Positions 52,291-64,000 of a stretch of 64,000 nt of DNA are shown here, piece after piece (positions within the stretch are counted from its first letter, which is position 1; each line of letters starts with the position of its first letter). Under the pieces are notes generated by a model. The model did no database searches. It was not told the origin of the DNA and worked only from the letters and a program-made list of their open reading frames with translations. A program made the translations under genes and the position numbers. The DNA lies in NCBI GenBank assembly GCA_905147135.1, contig LR990067.1:1116001-1180000 (forward strand), written 5' to 3'. This DNA is from Blastobasis lacticolella (Eukaryota > Arthropoda > Insecta > Lepidoptera > Blastobasidae).

Positions 52291-52736
52291 AATTTTATTG
52301 AGCCAAAATACTTGCATTATCTATCGTGTTACACACGCAATGACGTGAGATTCCGACAAAAAAATTAATAAAAACGATAATTGTGGCCCTCACTGATGTT
52401 AACTAGGTCAATGATCTCAGTGAGGTCAGTCACCTCAGATTGGAATCTAATCATACTACACTCTTTACAACAACCAATTAGGCGACAGCACCCCGTTTGC
52501 AATGCAGGAACCTACCAAAGTAAGTCCTAGACATGTAGTACCCCCATTCGTCTAGAGATGAAAAATGTACTTTCAAATGTCAAACTAATCAGTAAGTGGG
52601 CTCCAATCAAAACAGTTTGCTACTCAATCTACATACTATCTTGGCTATCAAATCAAACCTAGAGTCATGCTACAAAGTAAATTAGACTCTCAAATTAACG
52701 CAATAAAGTGCAAAAACGATAATTGCAACTGCTCAC

Positions 52737-52886
52737 CAGCCAAATAGCCCTCAGCGAATGCGATCTTGATCTTGTCCCTTTGCTGGTTCGTCATAATGTG
52801 CTCCTCGTTTAGGAGTTTCTCCATCCGAGGAGCTATGTCCGGTCCGGTCTGGGACTCTTTCTTGTCTGCGGCTTCTGTAGTCATGC
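52737..52886 (-). CDS. YME1L: YME1L exon 4 (4a), AEGYLAG helix
   Basis: Residues 191-239, acceptor TTCCAG, donor CTG|GTGAGC, phase 1 in and 1 out. It encodes MTTEAADKKESQTGPDIAPR then KIKIAFAEGYLAG, matching the KIAFAEGYL segment that precedes the membrane span in YME1L proteins. A second, open, phase-identical version lies at 49866-49964. Confidence 0.93.
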
Positions 52887-53394
52887 CTGGAAGAAAAACC
52901 AGTAGTCAATCAGTTCTTTTCTAGCCTATGGGTTTAAATTTGCGTGAATGGAATGATTGTAGTATCGCTGTGACTTTTTACGAAGGAACTATGTTACAAA
53001 ACCATGGCATAACATATAGGACGATAATAAGGACCGATTTTTGCCATACGAATAAATATGATAAGGACAGAGAGGGGCGTCAGTGTCTTTTCATAAGTAG
53101 TTTCCCGATCGGCGGCATGTTAGGATAATAATGAATGTGGCGTAAAGAGGTACTAACATGCCGCAGATAGAAGTGATATTATTTATCGATTTACCACCCA
53201 TCTCTATTACTTATGCAAATATTATAAGCAAAAAGTAAAAAATAGTAAAAAATAACAAAATAGATAAGATATAAAATAATTTTAACAAATACCTTGAGAA
53301 TAAAAATGTTTGAGGATAAAACTCTAATGGAGTTGGATTTGCTATAAAATTGAATTAAAATGTATGACTTTTATTTAATACTTCAAATGGGGGA

Positions 53395-53650
53395 CAGCTA
53401 CTTTAATAAATAAAAAGTGTAGTTCGGCGTGTCTCACTAGATAGCGATGCTTAGACAGAATTCTCAAGTATTGAATTTGGTAACCGAAGTTACTCAAAAA
53501 GGTAAATATATTTATTTTTGTTACCTTTTCTGATAAGGAAGCGCAAAATGTCTACATTTTTATACATTTTGATTTATTTTTGAGAATCATGTCAAACTAC
53601 GCCATCTATTACAATTATTTGAACCAATTTTTTCTTATTAATCAGCTCTC
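53395..53650 (-). repeat. Dispersed repeat C, copy 2 (inverted to 16340-16625)
   Basis: GTGTAGTTCGGCGTGTCTCA, GAATTCTCAAGTATTGAATT and CGCCATCTATTACAATTATT. No ORF. Confidence 0.7.
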
Positions 53651-53778
53651 GGAACATCTCCCATTGGCAGAACATGTCATTTATTAATTTTAACACTAAA
53701 AGATGATGATATTAGCAAGATGAGCATTAAAGAATGAATTTCCAATATACTTTTAGCAATACTGACCCATTGACTTAC

Positions 53779-53927
53779 GGAGTCTGTTCACAATGTTCGG
53801 ATTCCTCTTCAGATCGGCATGGATACCACGTTCAGTCTTGAAGCCACGTACTTGTACGCCCCAGTCGAACCCATTGTTCTTGATACTCTGAGAGACCAGA
53901 CCATGTATGTGTTGGGGGAACGTAAAC
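53779..53927 (-). CDS. YME1L: YME1L exon 3 with RGFKT processing region
   Basis: Residues 141-189, acceptor CCAG, donor CTCC|GTAAGT, phase 2 in and 1 out. Contains VQVRGFKTERG. The RGFKT string is shared with the human protein near its presequence processing site, which supports the assignment. DLKRNPNIVNRL follows. Confidence 0.93.
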
Positions 53928-54044
53928 CTGGAAATGCATAAAGTTTCTAATCAGAACTAAATTGAAAGAAATGAGATAATAATAAGTTAAATATGTGACA
54001 ATGTTTTCACCACAATAGTTCTACCTATTTTGACATAAAGAATA

Positions 54045-54467
54045 CAGTAAAAGCTCTTTATTCGCGGGGTATATGTTCCATAAATATGCCGCGAATACAG
54101 AAACCGTGAATACGGAATGGTAATTTATGGGTAATTGATTATAGGGGATACGTTCCTAGATGACAAAATAAATAAAAAACAAATATTAAAAAAAATCAAT
54201 TTAATTGAAGTTTTTTGTAACACGGATTTTTTTCGTATCGAAACTCGTTTCTCATTTTTTTAGTTGTCATTATAAATTAGAAAAAGAGGGTATAAACGTG
54301 TTACTCGATCGTTGTAATAAGATCTATTTTAGTCCATTAGTCCATTTGAGGGCATTTACAAAAGATATTGGGTTGGATACCTATTGGAATCCTTTTATTA
54401 TTATGTATGTACTTATTAGATCTATAGATACTTATTAGAAGAAAGCTCGAATAAGGACCTTTTACTG
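54045..54467. mobile_element. MITE with CAGTAAAAGCTC ends, TA target (pogo-like)
   Basis: CAGTAAAAGCTCTTTATTCG at the left and the complement of GCTCGAATAAGGACCTTTTACTG at the right, TA on both sides. The ends resemble pogo/Tigger-type mariner elements. 423 bp, no transposase. Confidence 0.85.
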
Positions 54468-54884
54468 TACAGACTAAATTGTAAATAATTTCACTCATCC
54501 AATTAACAATTTACATACTCATAACATAACTTCTTTTTTCCTTAAGATAAGGCAAAAATGGCTGGGGATAGTGATAGTGAGATACAGACATGCCAGTTGA
54601 TCCAACTGAATTATAATAATGATAAATTAATTTAGACATTTGAGAATTCTTAGAATTACAGAAATAGGAGACTTGTATGTGATGCAATTTTAGCGTAATA
54701 TTGTAACATAATGTTTGTGAAATTATATTGCTACTACGTTAATGCAATGTAACATGTAAGGCTTGTGCAACTTAAGTCTCCGACAGCAGTAGTACGGTTT
54801 CGACCCTGGTAGTTTACAGAAGATTGTATGTCTCCATAGAAATCAGAATAATAATTTTACTGCATAAATATATTTTATAATTAC

Positions 54885-55267
54885 CTGGTCTTTGTTTTTC
54901 CTATATTTACGGTGACGGTAGGCGTCGTTGTCACGCCGGACCAGCCGTTTTTATTTTTTTCAAATGAGTCACTAGAGACATATGACACCTTCTTGGATGA
55001 CGGGAAGTCGCCACGGGCCCACAGAGGGCTCCGTGGCGACCCACAACTGGTTGTCAGAGCCCTTATGTCGACTCCTCGCATTTCCTTCAAGACATCATTA
55101 TCGAAATTGCGCAGAGCCTCTGAAAAACTTTGAGGGCATATTGTGGCGTCATACGTTTGAGCGGCACTCTCTTTATTTTTCACATCTTTGCTCCGCTGGT
55201 CTATGTGCTTACGGTGTTTGAAGAACCGCGAGAAATGTACAGAAAGTTGGCTACAACTAACTAGAAT
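54885..55267 (-). CDS. YME1L: YME1L exon 2 (presequence region)
   Basis: Residues 13-139. Acceptor GTCATTGCAG, donor CCAG|GTAATT, phase 2 out. It starts ILVSCSQLSVHFSRFFKHRK, rich in Ser, Arg and Lys as in mitochondrial targeting signals, followed by a poorly conserved linker ending VTVNIGKTKTR. N-terminal YME1L regions diverge quickly, so identity rests on phase and position. The reading frame also stays open through the acceptor to a TTG at 55330, but splicing from exon 1 is preferred. Confidence 0.85.
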
Positions 55268-55367
55268 CTGCAATGACAAAAGGTTATGAGTACGTGACAA
55301 ACACTTCCCGGCTAAGAGAACTTTTTTCAAGGTGTTTCTGTTAGCAATTCAACTTAGTTATGCTTAC

Positions 55368-55403
55368 CTGATTTTGGGTGTTTATCGAGTTCAGTGAAAT
55401 CAT
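55368..55403 (-). CDS. YME1L: YME1L exon 1 (start codon)
   Basis: Encodes residues 1-12 (MISLNSINTQNQ). ATG complement at 55401-55403, donor CAG|GTAAGC, phase 0. The start was chosen because this is the only upstream ATG that joins the next exon in frame through a good donor. The peptide lacks acidic residues, as expected at the head of a mitochondrial presequence. Confidence 0.75.
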
Positions 55404-55867
<464 letters not shown>

Positions 55868-57211
55868 TGAGAAAATGCATACCGTGGCCAGTTTCGCGTT
55901 CCTCGAACAGACTGTAGAAGTTCAGTGAAGTGGTTCATTGTGATAATTGACCGAAGTGTGTGCGTGTTATGCCATTTCTGTGTTGGAAGCCTGAAGCATT
56001 TTTTCAAAATATGCTCAAAAAACCCAACCCACGCGTATGTTGCCTTCTCCATAGCATTTCTTATTAGTCGACGTTGGTATTATCATTGCATTTAATGGTT
56101 TTATTTCACGGTAAGAGCTCTGAAACGCTATGTTTTGATCACACATAGTTTCATTGAATGTGATCAACCCATTGTGCTACTGTTGATTTTCAGTGTGAAG
56201 CTGAATTGTTTCTGTAGATTTATTTACTTTGACGTGCGCTGTTTCATACTGTACGGGCACACGTACAGTGCTCCGTGGATGAACACTGCTACAATCCTTT
56301 AAAATGAAACAAATAAAACTCTGGATGTGGGCAGCATCCGATTGCATTTTTTTTATTCGTAAGCAAAGGAGCGACGCATGCATCCAGGATAACCATTGCC
56401 TTGGTCGTATCCATGCGGATTCGACGCGCGATCCGTCGTTTTTACGTGCTAGAAACGTGTGTGTTTACAATAATTTTGTTTATTTACTTGCTCAAAAGCG
56501 CGGACGTCGCGTAACACACAATGGCACTGAGTACTGACGTAGATTAAGTACTTGTTAAACACATAAACAATTTATGAATACAATTCAGGAGTAGGCTGAA
56601 CAGTTTTCATTGCAATTCACTAGGTATATGTACACTGTTATGTGTGAATGGATCAATTTTGTAGGAAATAATTGGGTGTAATAAATCAACAACCAACTTA
56701 TGAGACATAATATTTTAATATCCTAAATTATTGGAAGCACTACATATTTGTTACCTATATCGTTTTTTATTTTCTGTTCAGATAACCTATAAGAATCTTA
56801 ATTTCTAAGCTTCAACTTTGTAACTTGTATCCATCCAATAGGAAAAATCAGAATAGTAGAAGGAACATTGCAAACTATACGACAAACTCCATTCATACTT
56901 GTTTGTTTTATGATTGAACGTTTGAAGGATTCATACACAAAGCGAGCTGTGAACAATTTGTTTTGCCAAAGAGTTTTATGCACGCTAAAGTACGAAAGAA
57001 GCATCATAACCACATTTTTGGTAACATGCGTTGCGGTGCATGCACATAAACTTATTCTGTACCAGGAGTGTGACTATATGTATCCACTTTTACAGTAATT
57101 TGATCAACCTGCCAGTGCTGAGATTTGTATAAATAGAACTAACAATACAAGTGAAGCCCAAGGAGAGATTTTGCACACAAAATTTTTGATTTTGATGACA
57201 AAAACATTTGA

Positions 57212-57435
57212 TGACCTGACTGGTTCAGTTAGTTAACATGCCACGCAAAACATCCTGGTTTGATTCCCAACCAGGCAGAAATTGAAATGATGATTTTTTA
57301 ATTTCTTGTTTGGGTGTTGTATATAATAAGTTTGTTTTTAATAATATATAAGTAGTTTATCAGTTTTCTGGCACCTACAACACAAGCTTCACTTACTTTG
57401 GGGCTAGATGGCGCTGTGTGAATTGTCCAAGCTTA
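57212..57435 (+). repeat. tRNA-derived SINE family 1, diverged full copy
   Basis: TGACCTGACTGGTTCAGTTA, GGTTTGATTCCCAACCAGG, GGGGCTAGATGGCGCTGTG. The A and B boxes are slightly mutated. Confidence 0.85.
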
Positions 57436-58587
57436 TATATTATTTCAAAGTGTCACACAAGCGAACTATGCTATTCACTCATCAACTTCTAGCTGCTTTT
57501 GCGTCATAAATTATAATAAATCTAATTAATATCTTACAGAGTTTAATAATATTTCTGCACACAACCATTTTAAATTACCTGGTTTGTGTGACTGTAAATC
57601 CATTCAGCGGTTTTTCTGTGATGTGCACGTAGACAGGCCTGCTTAGATCACAGAAACCTACTCTGACAATTTTTTCTGAGATATCTGTAAAGTTATTTAT
57701 TCTTCAAGACATATTTTTAACAGTTTTTTTAGTAAAGAATAGAGATTAAAATATTTATCTCGTTTATAATGTGTGATGTTGTGTATGTTAGCCACAGTAT
57801 AGAATTCTGCTACTCCATAACTATATTAATTTTTTCTAGACAACACATTTCTGATTGGAAAATAATTTCTTTTAAGTACTTTTAAACAAAATCATTTTAT
57901 ATTATCATTAATATATTTTCATAGAAAATCTTACTAGTGTGTATTACTCACAATTTTTAGTGTGTTATAAAATTGATGTGTGTCTGTGGCTGTGTAAATC
58001 TGTCTGTGATGGACCAATTTAAATGCGGTTTTCTTTTTTGAATATTAGTTCAGTCTGGTTAGATGGTTCTTAACTGTTTTGATACATTTTTTTCAGTATT
58101 GAGGTATATATATACTTTAATATGTGGGGAGTTATCTAACGTTTTTCTGTTGATTCGGGTATAATGTTATATAGATACATACTCGTAGTAAACTATTTCA
58201 CCATTATCAACAAGAATTATCACCAAACTTGTTACTCATTGAAAAATAACCCTAATTACCTTCAACTACATTTTAAACTGTGACATATTTCACATACATA
58301 TCTACTAAAGGTTTCATCATAACATTTCTTGACCAGTATATCTTGAGCCATGGTAGTTTGAGCTTGCTCCGCACTATCTAGGCGTTATAGGCTAAAGAAG
58401 GGGCCGCGATGGGTCAACAAACTTAGGAATGAGTGCATAAAATTATTTGTGAACACAGTGTCTATGTGGATTACATTATAAAGCACTTGTGCAAATAAGA
58501 CATTATATGTGTATTGGTGTGATAGTGAAAGACTTTACTTCCCCTAATATGTAGGAAGATGTGTGTTTCAAACAGCAATTGGTAATA

Positions 58588-58725
58588 ATAATCAACTTGG
58601 CGTTAATGGCCCTGTTGTGCTCCCGCGCGAGGGATCCTGGGGTCCGCTTTGACCAGGATTAGGCAGATCAGGTAATTACAGTGGAGCAACTGCCATCTGA
58701 CCTCTGTGACCCTAATAACCGGTAG
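58588..58725 (-). repeat. SINE family 2, 3' part (reverse)
   Basis: TTGGCGTTAATGGCCCTGTT, GGGTCCGCTTTGACCAGGAT and GACTGCCATCTGACCTCTGT orders, as in 42833-43000. Confidence 0.75.
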
Positions 58726-58769
58726 CTACCATAGTCCAAAACAAAATCTATTCATATAAGAAATTAAGA

Positions 58770-58960
58770 AGTTGCCTAATGGTAAAGGGGTCCGACTCGT
58801 ATCCCGAGGTACCGGGTTCGAACCCCAGTCCCGCCATGTATCTATGACCCTTTTCTGAGTTATGTACATTAGTCGAACACTAATTGATGCTCTTACGGCC
58901 GGGGAAAACATCGTGAAGAAACTTTCACAGTCAGGCGACTTAATTATCATCATCCTAGCG
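58770..58960 (+). repeat. SINE family 2, head and first body part
   Basis: TTGCCTAATGGTAAAGGGGT (A-box region), CCGGGTTCGAACCCC (B box), then GAGTTATGTACATTAGTCG and GAAAACATCGTGAAGAAAC. Confidence 0.8.
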
Positions 58961-59220
58961 CTTATCCCGACATCTGCAAGGGTCCGCTTTTGTACTCATT
59001 CTTCTCCACATCGCCCGATCTTCGGCATCCTCGCGTCGTAAGCCGTTGGCTCTCGCATCCGACTCAGCGATGTCAATTCATCGCTTCTTGGGTCGCCCAT
59101 AGGGCCTCTTTCCTGATACCGGCAGGTATCAGCGCAGGCGAGTCTCCTCGATCTTATCCGCGATATCCCTCACGCCAAGGCTGCCACGGATGTACTCGTT
59201 ACGTACTCGATCGATTACGA
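58961..59220 (-). mobile_element. RTE-like retroposon 3' fragment (reverse)
   Basis: The complement matches the 44640-44930 fragment: AAGCCGTTGGCTCTCGCATC, GGGTCGCCCATAGGGCCTC, GATATCCCTCACGCCAAGGC and GTACTCGTTACG. Confidence 0.8.
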
Positions 59221-59305
59221 TCATGGTTACACATTCAGTCGCCTAAATGTGCAGGTTTCCTCACGATGCTTTCCCCCACCGTACGTACGAGCATCGGTTA
59301 GTATA
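59221..59305 (-). repeat. SINE family 2 fragment (reverse)
   Basis: ATCATGGTTACACATTCAGTC, GCAGGTTTCCTCACGATGC and GAGCATCGGTTAGTA. Confidence 0.7.
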
Positions 59306-59969
59306 CTCTAAACTCCCAATAGTAGCCTGAAAACAACTCGGTTACCACGACCGCACCATCCATAGCTCTATCGACCTCGAAACCGCAGTTACGATATTTA
59401 TACCCATAGCTAAGAAGCGATTAACCAATGATTCATTAGGCTGTCAATTAAAACAATCAATAACCAGATTACTAGACACGTGGTACGGCGGCGTTTACTA
59501 CGCAACTGGTCTACTGGCGCAGAGATGCGCGGGTCTACGTGTGGTGGACGATTTTTAGATACTTTTTCCCACGACTGCGATAGTAAAGTTGGGAGTTTTA
59601 TCGGCGCGGTAGGGCGGGGAACGGTGGTGTCGATGTTTTCGATGCGTTTAGGAAGTGTATCGATACGATTTGCGTCTTTATTTTTAACTTCCCACGGAAA
59701 ATATGGGTGTTGTGTCTGACATATCTGTGGAGCGTGTCTTATTTATGCGTTTTTCTTTATTTGGAAGCCAGATTTTGTTTTGTTGAAATCGGTGCAGCAT
59801 TTTTGGGAATATTTGAGCTTTCGCTCTCGGGGCACACGAAACGGATCGAGTTTCCGCCATTTTGTATAAAATCCGCACGCCTTGACCTTTTCTAATGCGA
59901 TAATTTTATATATGTTTGCTAAAAGTAGTGTATCATTTTGAATAAAAAATAAAGGAATAAATGTGTTTT

Positions 59970-60300
59970 GAAAATTCACACAGCTCCATCTGGCCCCAAA
60001 GTAAGCAAAGCTTGTGTTAGCATTAGTCCTCGCTAAGAATGGTCGTGTGGTGTCCGGCCGAGTAGAACAGTACCACACCAATCCCTTACACTCGTGGGTG
60101 TCGTATAAGACGTCTAATATTTTCGAGACAAAAGATCTAGAGTCCAACGGAGACTCTGCTGTAAAATGTGCAGCAGCGTTGTCCATTGTTATATTTATAA
60201 CACTGCGATCTCCAACCCGCCTGCCATGCATGGAAATATATAGGCAATAACCTGAGAGAGGCCATTAGGCCTGCAGTGGACTGTTATGGGCTATGATGAT
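59970..60300 (-). repeat. SINE family 1 tail followed by a family B copy (reverse)
   Basis: 59970-60022 has CACACAGCTCCATCTGGCCC and AAGCAAAGCTTGTG. 60040-60300 runs from GTCGTGTGGTGTCCGGCCGA to CCTGCAGTGGACTGTTATGG and ATGATGATG. Confidence 0.8.
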
Positions 60301-61234
60301 GAAATAATGACGTAGGACGTTGCTCACCTACTCCTGGTAGAATGTCAGACAATCAAATGGACATGACGTGTAGTACCTAATACTTAATTGTAATCTTTTG
60401 CTTACGTGAAAATAATTATTTTACCGGGAACAAAATTTAACGCTATGTGAACAATAACCTTACGTTGGTAGCTACGTCTTAGCTGTGAGGAAAGTGTAAG
60501 AAGGATAACATGCACGGAAAACGTCACAGGTGACCTGTACTTTTAGAAATGAGCGTTGGTTTTTTTGTGCGCAAACGCAAGTAATGTTGTCCTCATATTT
60601 TCTTTATCAATTAAGTGAAGTCCGACACCGCATCCGCTCTCCTCAGCATGTGTCCTGGACGACGGTGACCGCTTCAGGTGGACCGACCGTCCGTCTGCCT
60701 CACTAGGCAATAAAAACAATGCTTACTATCCTTCGGTACTTTAATTTAAGTTCGGTATTTTAAGTTAGTAATCATATCGCGGTCATTCGCGAGACTCCAA
60801 AAATAGATGAATAATTAGGTTAGTCTCGCCTGGTAATGGCTTACCACCACCACTAGTGCACCACCACCACCTCACTGTCACTGGTAAACCTCGACAGGTG
60901 TTCAGCTCCTCCACGGATGTCCGACTTTATTTTATACTACGTAAGGATTAGTATGAACTGTCTGGCTGTCTCCTATATCGGCTCTACCGCAGTCTTTTAG
61001 TCTACTCTGTCGGACACCACTCAGTTAGGTCTTACAGAAGGCATACACCAAGTACCTAATAATCGCGAAGCTATCGACTCGATATCGATATATCGACAAC
61101 GCACCGTAGCTTTTTTATTCCGCCGTCAATTTAATTTATAACTCCCAGACTACGCGTCTATTAAAGCACTACGTTACTAATTGTTATTTTGAGCATTATT
61201 GCCTTGGTGATGCCTAGGTAGTAACCTTTTTAAC

Positions 61235-61400
61235 CCCCGACGACGAAGAGGGGTGTTGTAAGTTTGACGTGTGTATATGTGTCTTTGTGTATCTGTCTGT
61301 GGCAATCGTAGCGTTCGGGAGAATGGACGGACCTATTTGAATGCGGTTTTCTCTGTTTGCAAGCTAGTTTAATCGACTCGGCTTCGTTTTAACTATTTTG
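61235..61400 (+). repeat. Dispersed insect repeat (AACCCCCGACG...GGGGTGTTGTAAGTTTGACG)
   Basis: TTTTAACCCCCGACGACGAA, GTGTATCTGTCTGTGGCAAT and TGAATGCGGTTTTCTCTGTT. A degenerate copy lies at 57960-58080. Confidence 0.65.
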
Positions 61401-61474
61401 TTGTAATATTTAAGATACCTGTTGATTTCCCAAATTAATGGCGTCATTAGTTATTTTCATTTAGCCTAGTCAGG

Positions 61475-61872
61475 TCTCTTAACTGGGTCCCGGAGGTCAG
61501 ATGGCAGTCTCTATATAATTACCTGATCTGCCAAATCCTGGGTCATGCTCAACGTGGCGGACTCCAGGCCCCCGTGCGCGAGAACACAACCGGGATATTG
61601 ACGCTCAGATGGTTCATCATCTCAGCTCAACAGTCCACTGGAGGACTTAGGGCCTCTTACACGGAATGGAGATTAGTGCCATAACCTCAGTGCCATAATC
61701 TCCACGCTTGGCAGGCGGGTAGGCGATCGCAGTGTTATGAATATAACAATGGAAAACGCTGCTGCACATTTTCCAGTCTCCGGAGACTCTAGATCTTTTG
61801 CCTCGAAAACATTAGTCGCCCACGACACCCACGAGTGTAAGGGGTTGGAGCTATTCTACTCTGCCGGACATC
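61475..61872 (+). repeat. SINE family 2 tail and a family B copy
   Basis: 61475-61610 ends with CACAACCGGGATATTGACGC. 61612-61872 runs from CATCTCAGCTCAACAGTCCAC to ATTCTACTCTGCCGGACATC and includes a small internal duplication (GTGCCATAACCTCA / GTGCCATAATCTCC). Confidence 0.75.
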
Positions 61873-62098
61873 ACAACCAAGAATATTATTTATTATTGAG
61901 GTTGCCTACAGCCATAGGCACGACATAATATCAGCTTATTGCCCAGTTATTCGCATGATACATTTGCGAACGTACAATCGATCAAGCGTCGAGATTTTCT
62001 ATGGCAGTGATTGTCATTGATCCGGCCATGTTTGGGATAATGTTGCGCATAGTTCGCGGGTAGATGGCGTGGTGCGAACGTTGAGAGTTTGGCGGCGA

Positions 62099-62500
62099 TA
62101 TATATGTCGCAGCCGGATGGTTAAATTAGCCGGTTAACTAAACGGCTAGCTTTTTGAGCAATTATTTAGTTAAAAATTTGCCAGTTTCATAAGATTTTAA
62201 AGTGATGTTGAAAGAACGATACTGCCCCGAGTTTACGCAGCTCTTCTACACATTGTTCCAATGCTAACCTACCCACAATAACTTCAAAGTATAATAATAG
62301 TTTGCATTAGGTTTCTATTCGGTTAGTTTAGGTTAGCATTATGACAATGAATGGAAGAGCTCCGTAAACTCGAGGCAATATCGTTCATTTGACTTTACTT
62401 TCAAAGTTCATGAATTTGGCTAATTTTCAATTAAATAACTGCTTAAGTAGCTAGCCGTTTAATTAACCGGCTAATTTAACCATTTGGCTGCGACATATAT
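62099..62500. mobile_element. Hairpin MITE (ATATATGTCGCAGCC ends)
   Basis: ATATATGTCGCAGCCGGATG with GGTTAAATTAGCCGGTTAA at the left, and the complement at the right tip. The inner arms (AACGATACTGCC / GGCAATATCGTT, ATTGGTTCC region) are partly paired. About 400 bp with no ORF. Confidence 0.88.
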
Positions 62501-62574
62501 TATATAGAACCTTGGCACTGTACGGATTCGGTTTTTGAACTCCTAACGCGAAAAAAAGGGGTGTTGAAAGAGCG

Positions 62575-62830
62575 ATCCTCGCGATCGCTTCATCCTTATG
62601 TTGTGGCCCTTCCAGCTATCCACACGAGCCGCTTTGGTTCGCCCTTTATAATGCGTACGGCTAAGAAATGGAACACGTTACCTGCATGTGTATGATTATA
62701 ATGTAGACGCCTTCAAGGCTAGAGTGAATAGGCTGTTCCTAGGCAGGCATGCTCCATCGTCGGCCGCATTGTCACTTACCACCAGGTGAGGTGGCGGTCA
62801 AATGCTTGGCTAGCCCTATTACTAAAAAAA
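62575..62830 (+). mobile_element. Jockey-like retroposon 3' fragment
   Basis: ACACGAGCCGCTTTGGTTCG, TAATGCGTACGGCTAAGAAATG, GACGCCTTCAAGGCTAGAGT and CTTACCACCAGGTGAGGTGG, ending near an A run at 62824. Same family as 26647-26990, opposite strand. Confidence 0.75.
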
Positions 62831-63302
62831 TTATCATGTTAAACGTCAGAGAACACACTCTCATCTAACACGTAACGCTATGTACTCGTAGAGCTCATTA
62901 CCACAGCATGCGTTTGTCACTGAATAGCATAAAAAAATTACCACCAAGAATCTTATAACTCGCACCACGCCCGACCATCATAAATTGTACAATGCACCGT
63001 CTCGCGTCTTACTAGAGTCTAGCGCGAGCTGTGAGCCCACCAAATATGGCTCAGCACGTACTCCGCGTATGTGGCAATGGCGATGCTGTCGTGACACGTG
63101 ACACATATGTGTATGATCAATGCTGGCTCATATGGTCGCGTCGTGGGAATCTTAGTTCATCCTCAGCCTCTGCCTGCCTACACTTACAGTGGTAGGCGGG
63201 GTCGTGGTGACGTGAAACTCTTTAGTTTGTACTGCTGGACCTGGCGCGACGTCGTTCGCGTGGCGTCTTACCCCTACATTTACGCCCTACTCCCCTACCC
63301 TA

Positions 63303-63570
63303 CACTATCACCATCACAGCCCGTAACAATCCACTACAGGACTTAGGGCCTCTCCCACGAAATGGGGGGTTATTGCCATAATCTCCACGCTTGGCAGGCG
63401 AGTTGGAGATCGCAGTGTATAAATATAACAATGGGAAATGCTGCTGCCCATTTTCCAGACTACGGAGACTCTTGATCTTTTGCCTCGAAATCATTAGTCG
63501 CCTTGTACGACACCCATGAGTGTAAGGGGTTGGTGCTATTCTACTCTGCCGGACACCACACGGCCAACTA
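63303..63570 (+). repeat. Repeat family B, full copy
   Basis: CATCACAGCCCGTAACAATC to CTCTGCCGGACACCACACGG. Confidence 0.88.
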
Positions 63571-63814
63571 CCCTATACCGAATGAAACGAATTCAACATT
63601 TCTGTGAGTAGGACATTAAATATCTCTTTCAATCGTCAAAGAAGAGGGGATAGGAAAGTAGGAAGGAAACACAGTGACATGTTGGCCGCCGTAGGACCGG
63701 AGCAACCTACCCTACACCTACTATACCTACCTTTTTTTTCTTACTTACAAAACCTTCCTCTTCAATCACTATCTATTGTTGAAAGTCGCAGTTTAAAAGT
63801 TCTAAACGTATATA

Positions 63815-64000
63815 AATAAATAAATATTCGTGGACAAATTCACACAGCGCCATGTAGCCCCAAACTAAGCAAAGCTTGTACTATGGCTGCTAGATAACTG
63901 ATATACTACTTAAATACCTTTTAAATACATACTTCTTATACATAGAACACCCAGACCCGTAACAGAAATTAAAATTCATCATTTCAATTTCTGCCCGGCC
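63815..64000 (-). repeat. SINE family 1, truncated by the window edge
   Basis: AATAAATAAATATTCGTGGAC, CACACAGCGCCATGTAGCCC and TTCAATTTCTGCCCGGCC, reverse orientation. The tRNA head lies beyond 64000. Confidence 0.88.

Noticed and set aside
55267..55330. YME1L start at the TTG at 55330 within the unspliced frame
   Set aside because: A good acceptor at 55268 and an upstream ATG exon with a consensus donor in matching phase give a better model.

Overview
The window is nuclear DNA from an insect, very probably a moth or butterfly. It is AT-rich, carries short GC-rich coding exons split by GT-AG introns, and is saturated with tRNA-derived SINEs, hairpin MITEs, non-LTR retroposon tails and minisatellites. 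Attribution to Lepidoptera is inference from the style of these repeats. Nothing looks bacterial: there are no operons and no CRISPR array.

Two conserved genes face each other. On the + strand (about 44-16254) lies the 3' two thirds of NOG1 (GTPBP4), the nucleolar GTPase needed for 60S ribosome assembly. Eight consecutive exons join in frame to 386 residues plus stop. A further exon sits at the left edge, but its junction to the next exon is unresolved. On the - strand (55403 down to 22523) lies a complete gene for YME1L, the i-AAA protease of the mitochondrial inner membrane. Eighteen exons were placed by splice sites and reading phase and give an uninterrupted 776-residue protein with targeting region, one membrane span, Walker A and B, arginine fingers, HExxH zinc site and an unusual Pro/Ala-rich tail. 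A third gene of unknown identity begins at 55781 on the + strand, 377 bp from the YME1L start, so the two probably share a divergent promoter. Only its first exon was recognised.

Layout: 1-6424, NOG1 intron with an intact two-ORF retrotransposon (about 848-5050, - strand) and a TIR element; 6425-16254, NOG1 exons; 16255-22522, convergent intergenic DNA; 22523-55403, YME1L, whose introns hold a 3.3 kb element with about 500 bp inverted repeats (37046-40359), hAT-type and Mutator-like MITEs with exact target duplications, and five copies of one 250 bp TA-flanked MITE; 55404-55780, divergent promoter; 55863-64000, repeat-rich DNA, probably the first intron of the unknown gene.

The most unusual pattern is that seven YME1L exons and two NOG1 exons have partial copies ('echoes') in the neighbouring intron or 3' flank. 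The YME1L echoes lie downstream of the parent, usually keep the last 20-35 coding bases plus the GT donor, and often keep the amino acids through silent changes. One, at 49866-49964, is an open, phase-compatible candidate alternative exon next to the membrane span. A second unusual feature is a roughly 40 bp minisatellite with a CAAAACAC core found as separate arrays in introns of both genes.
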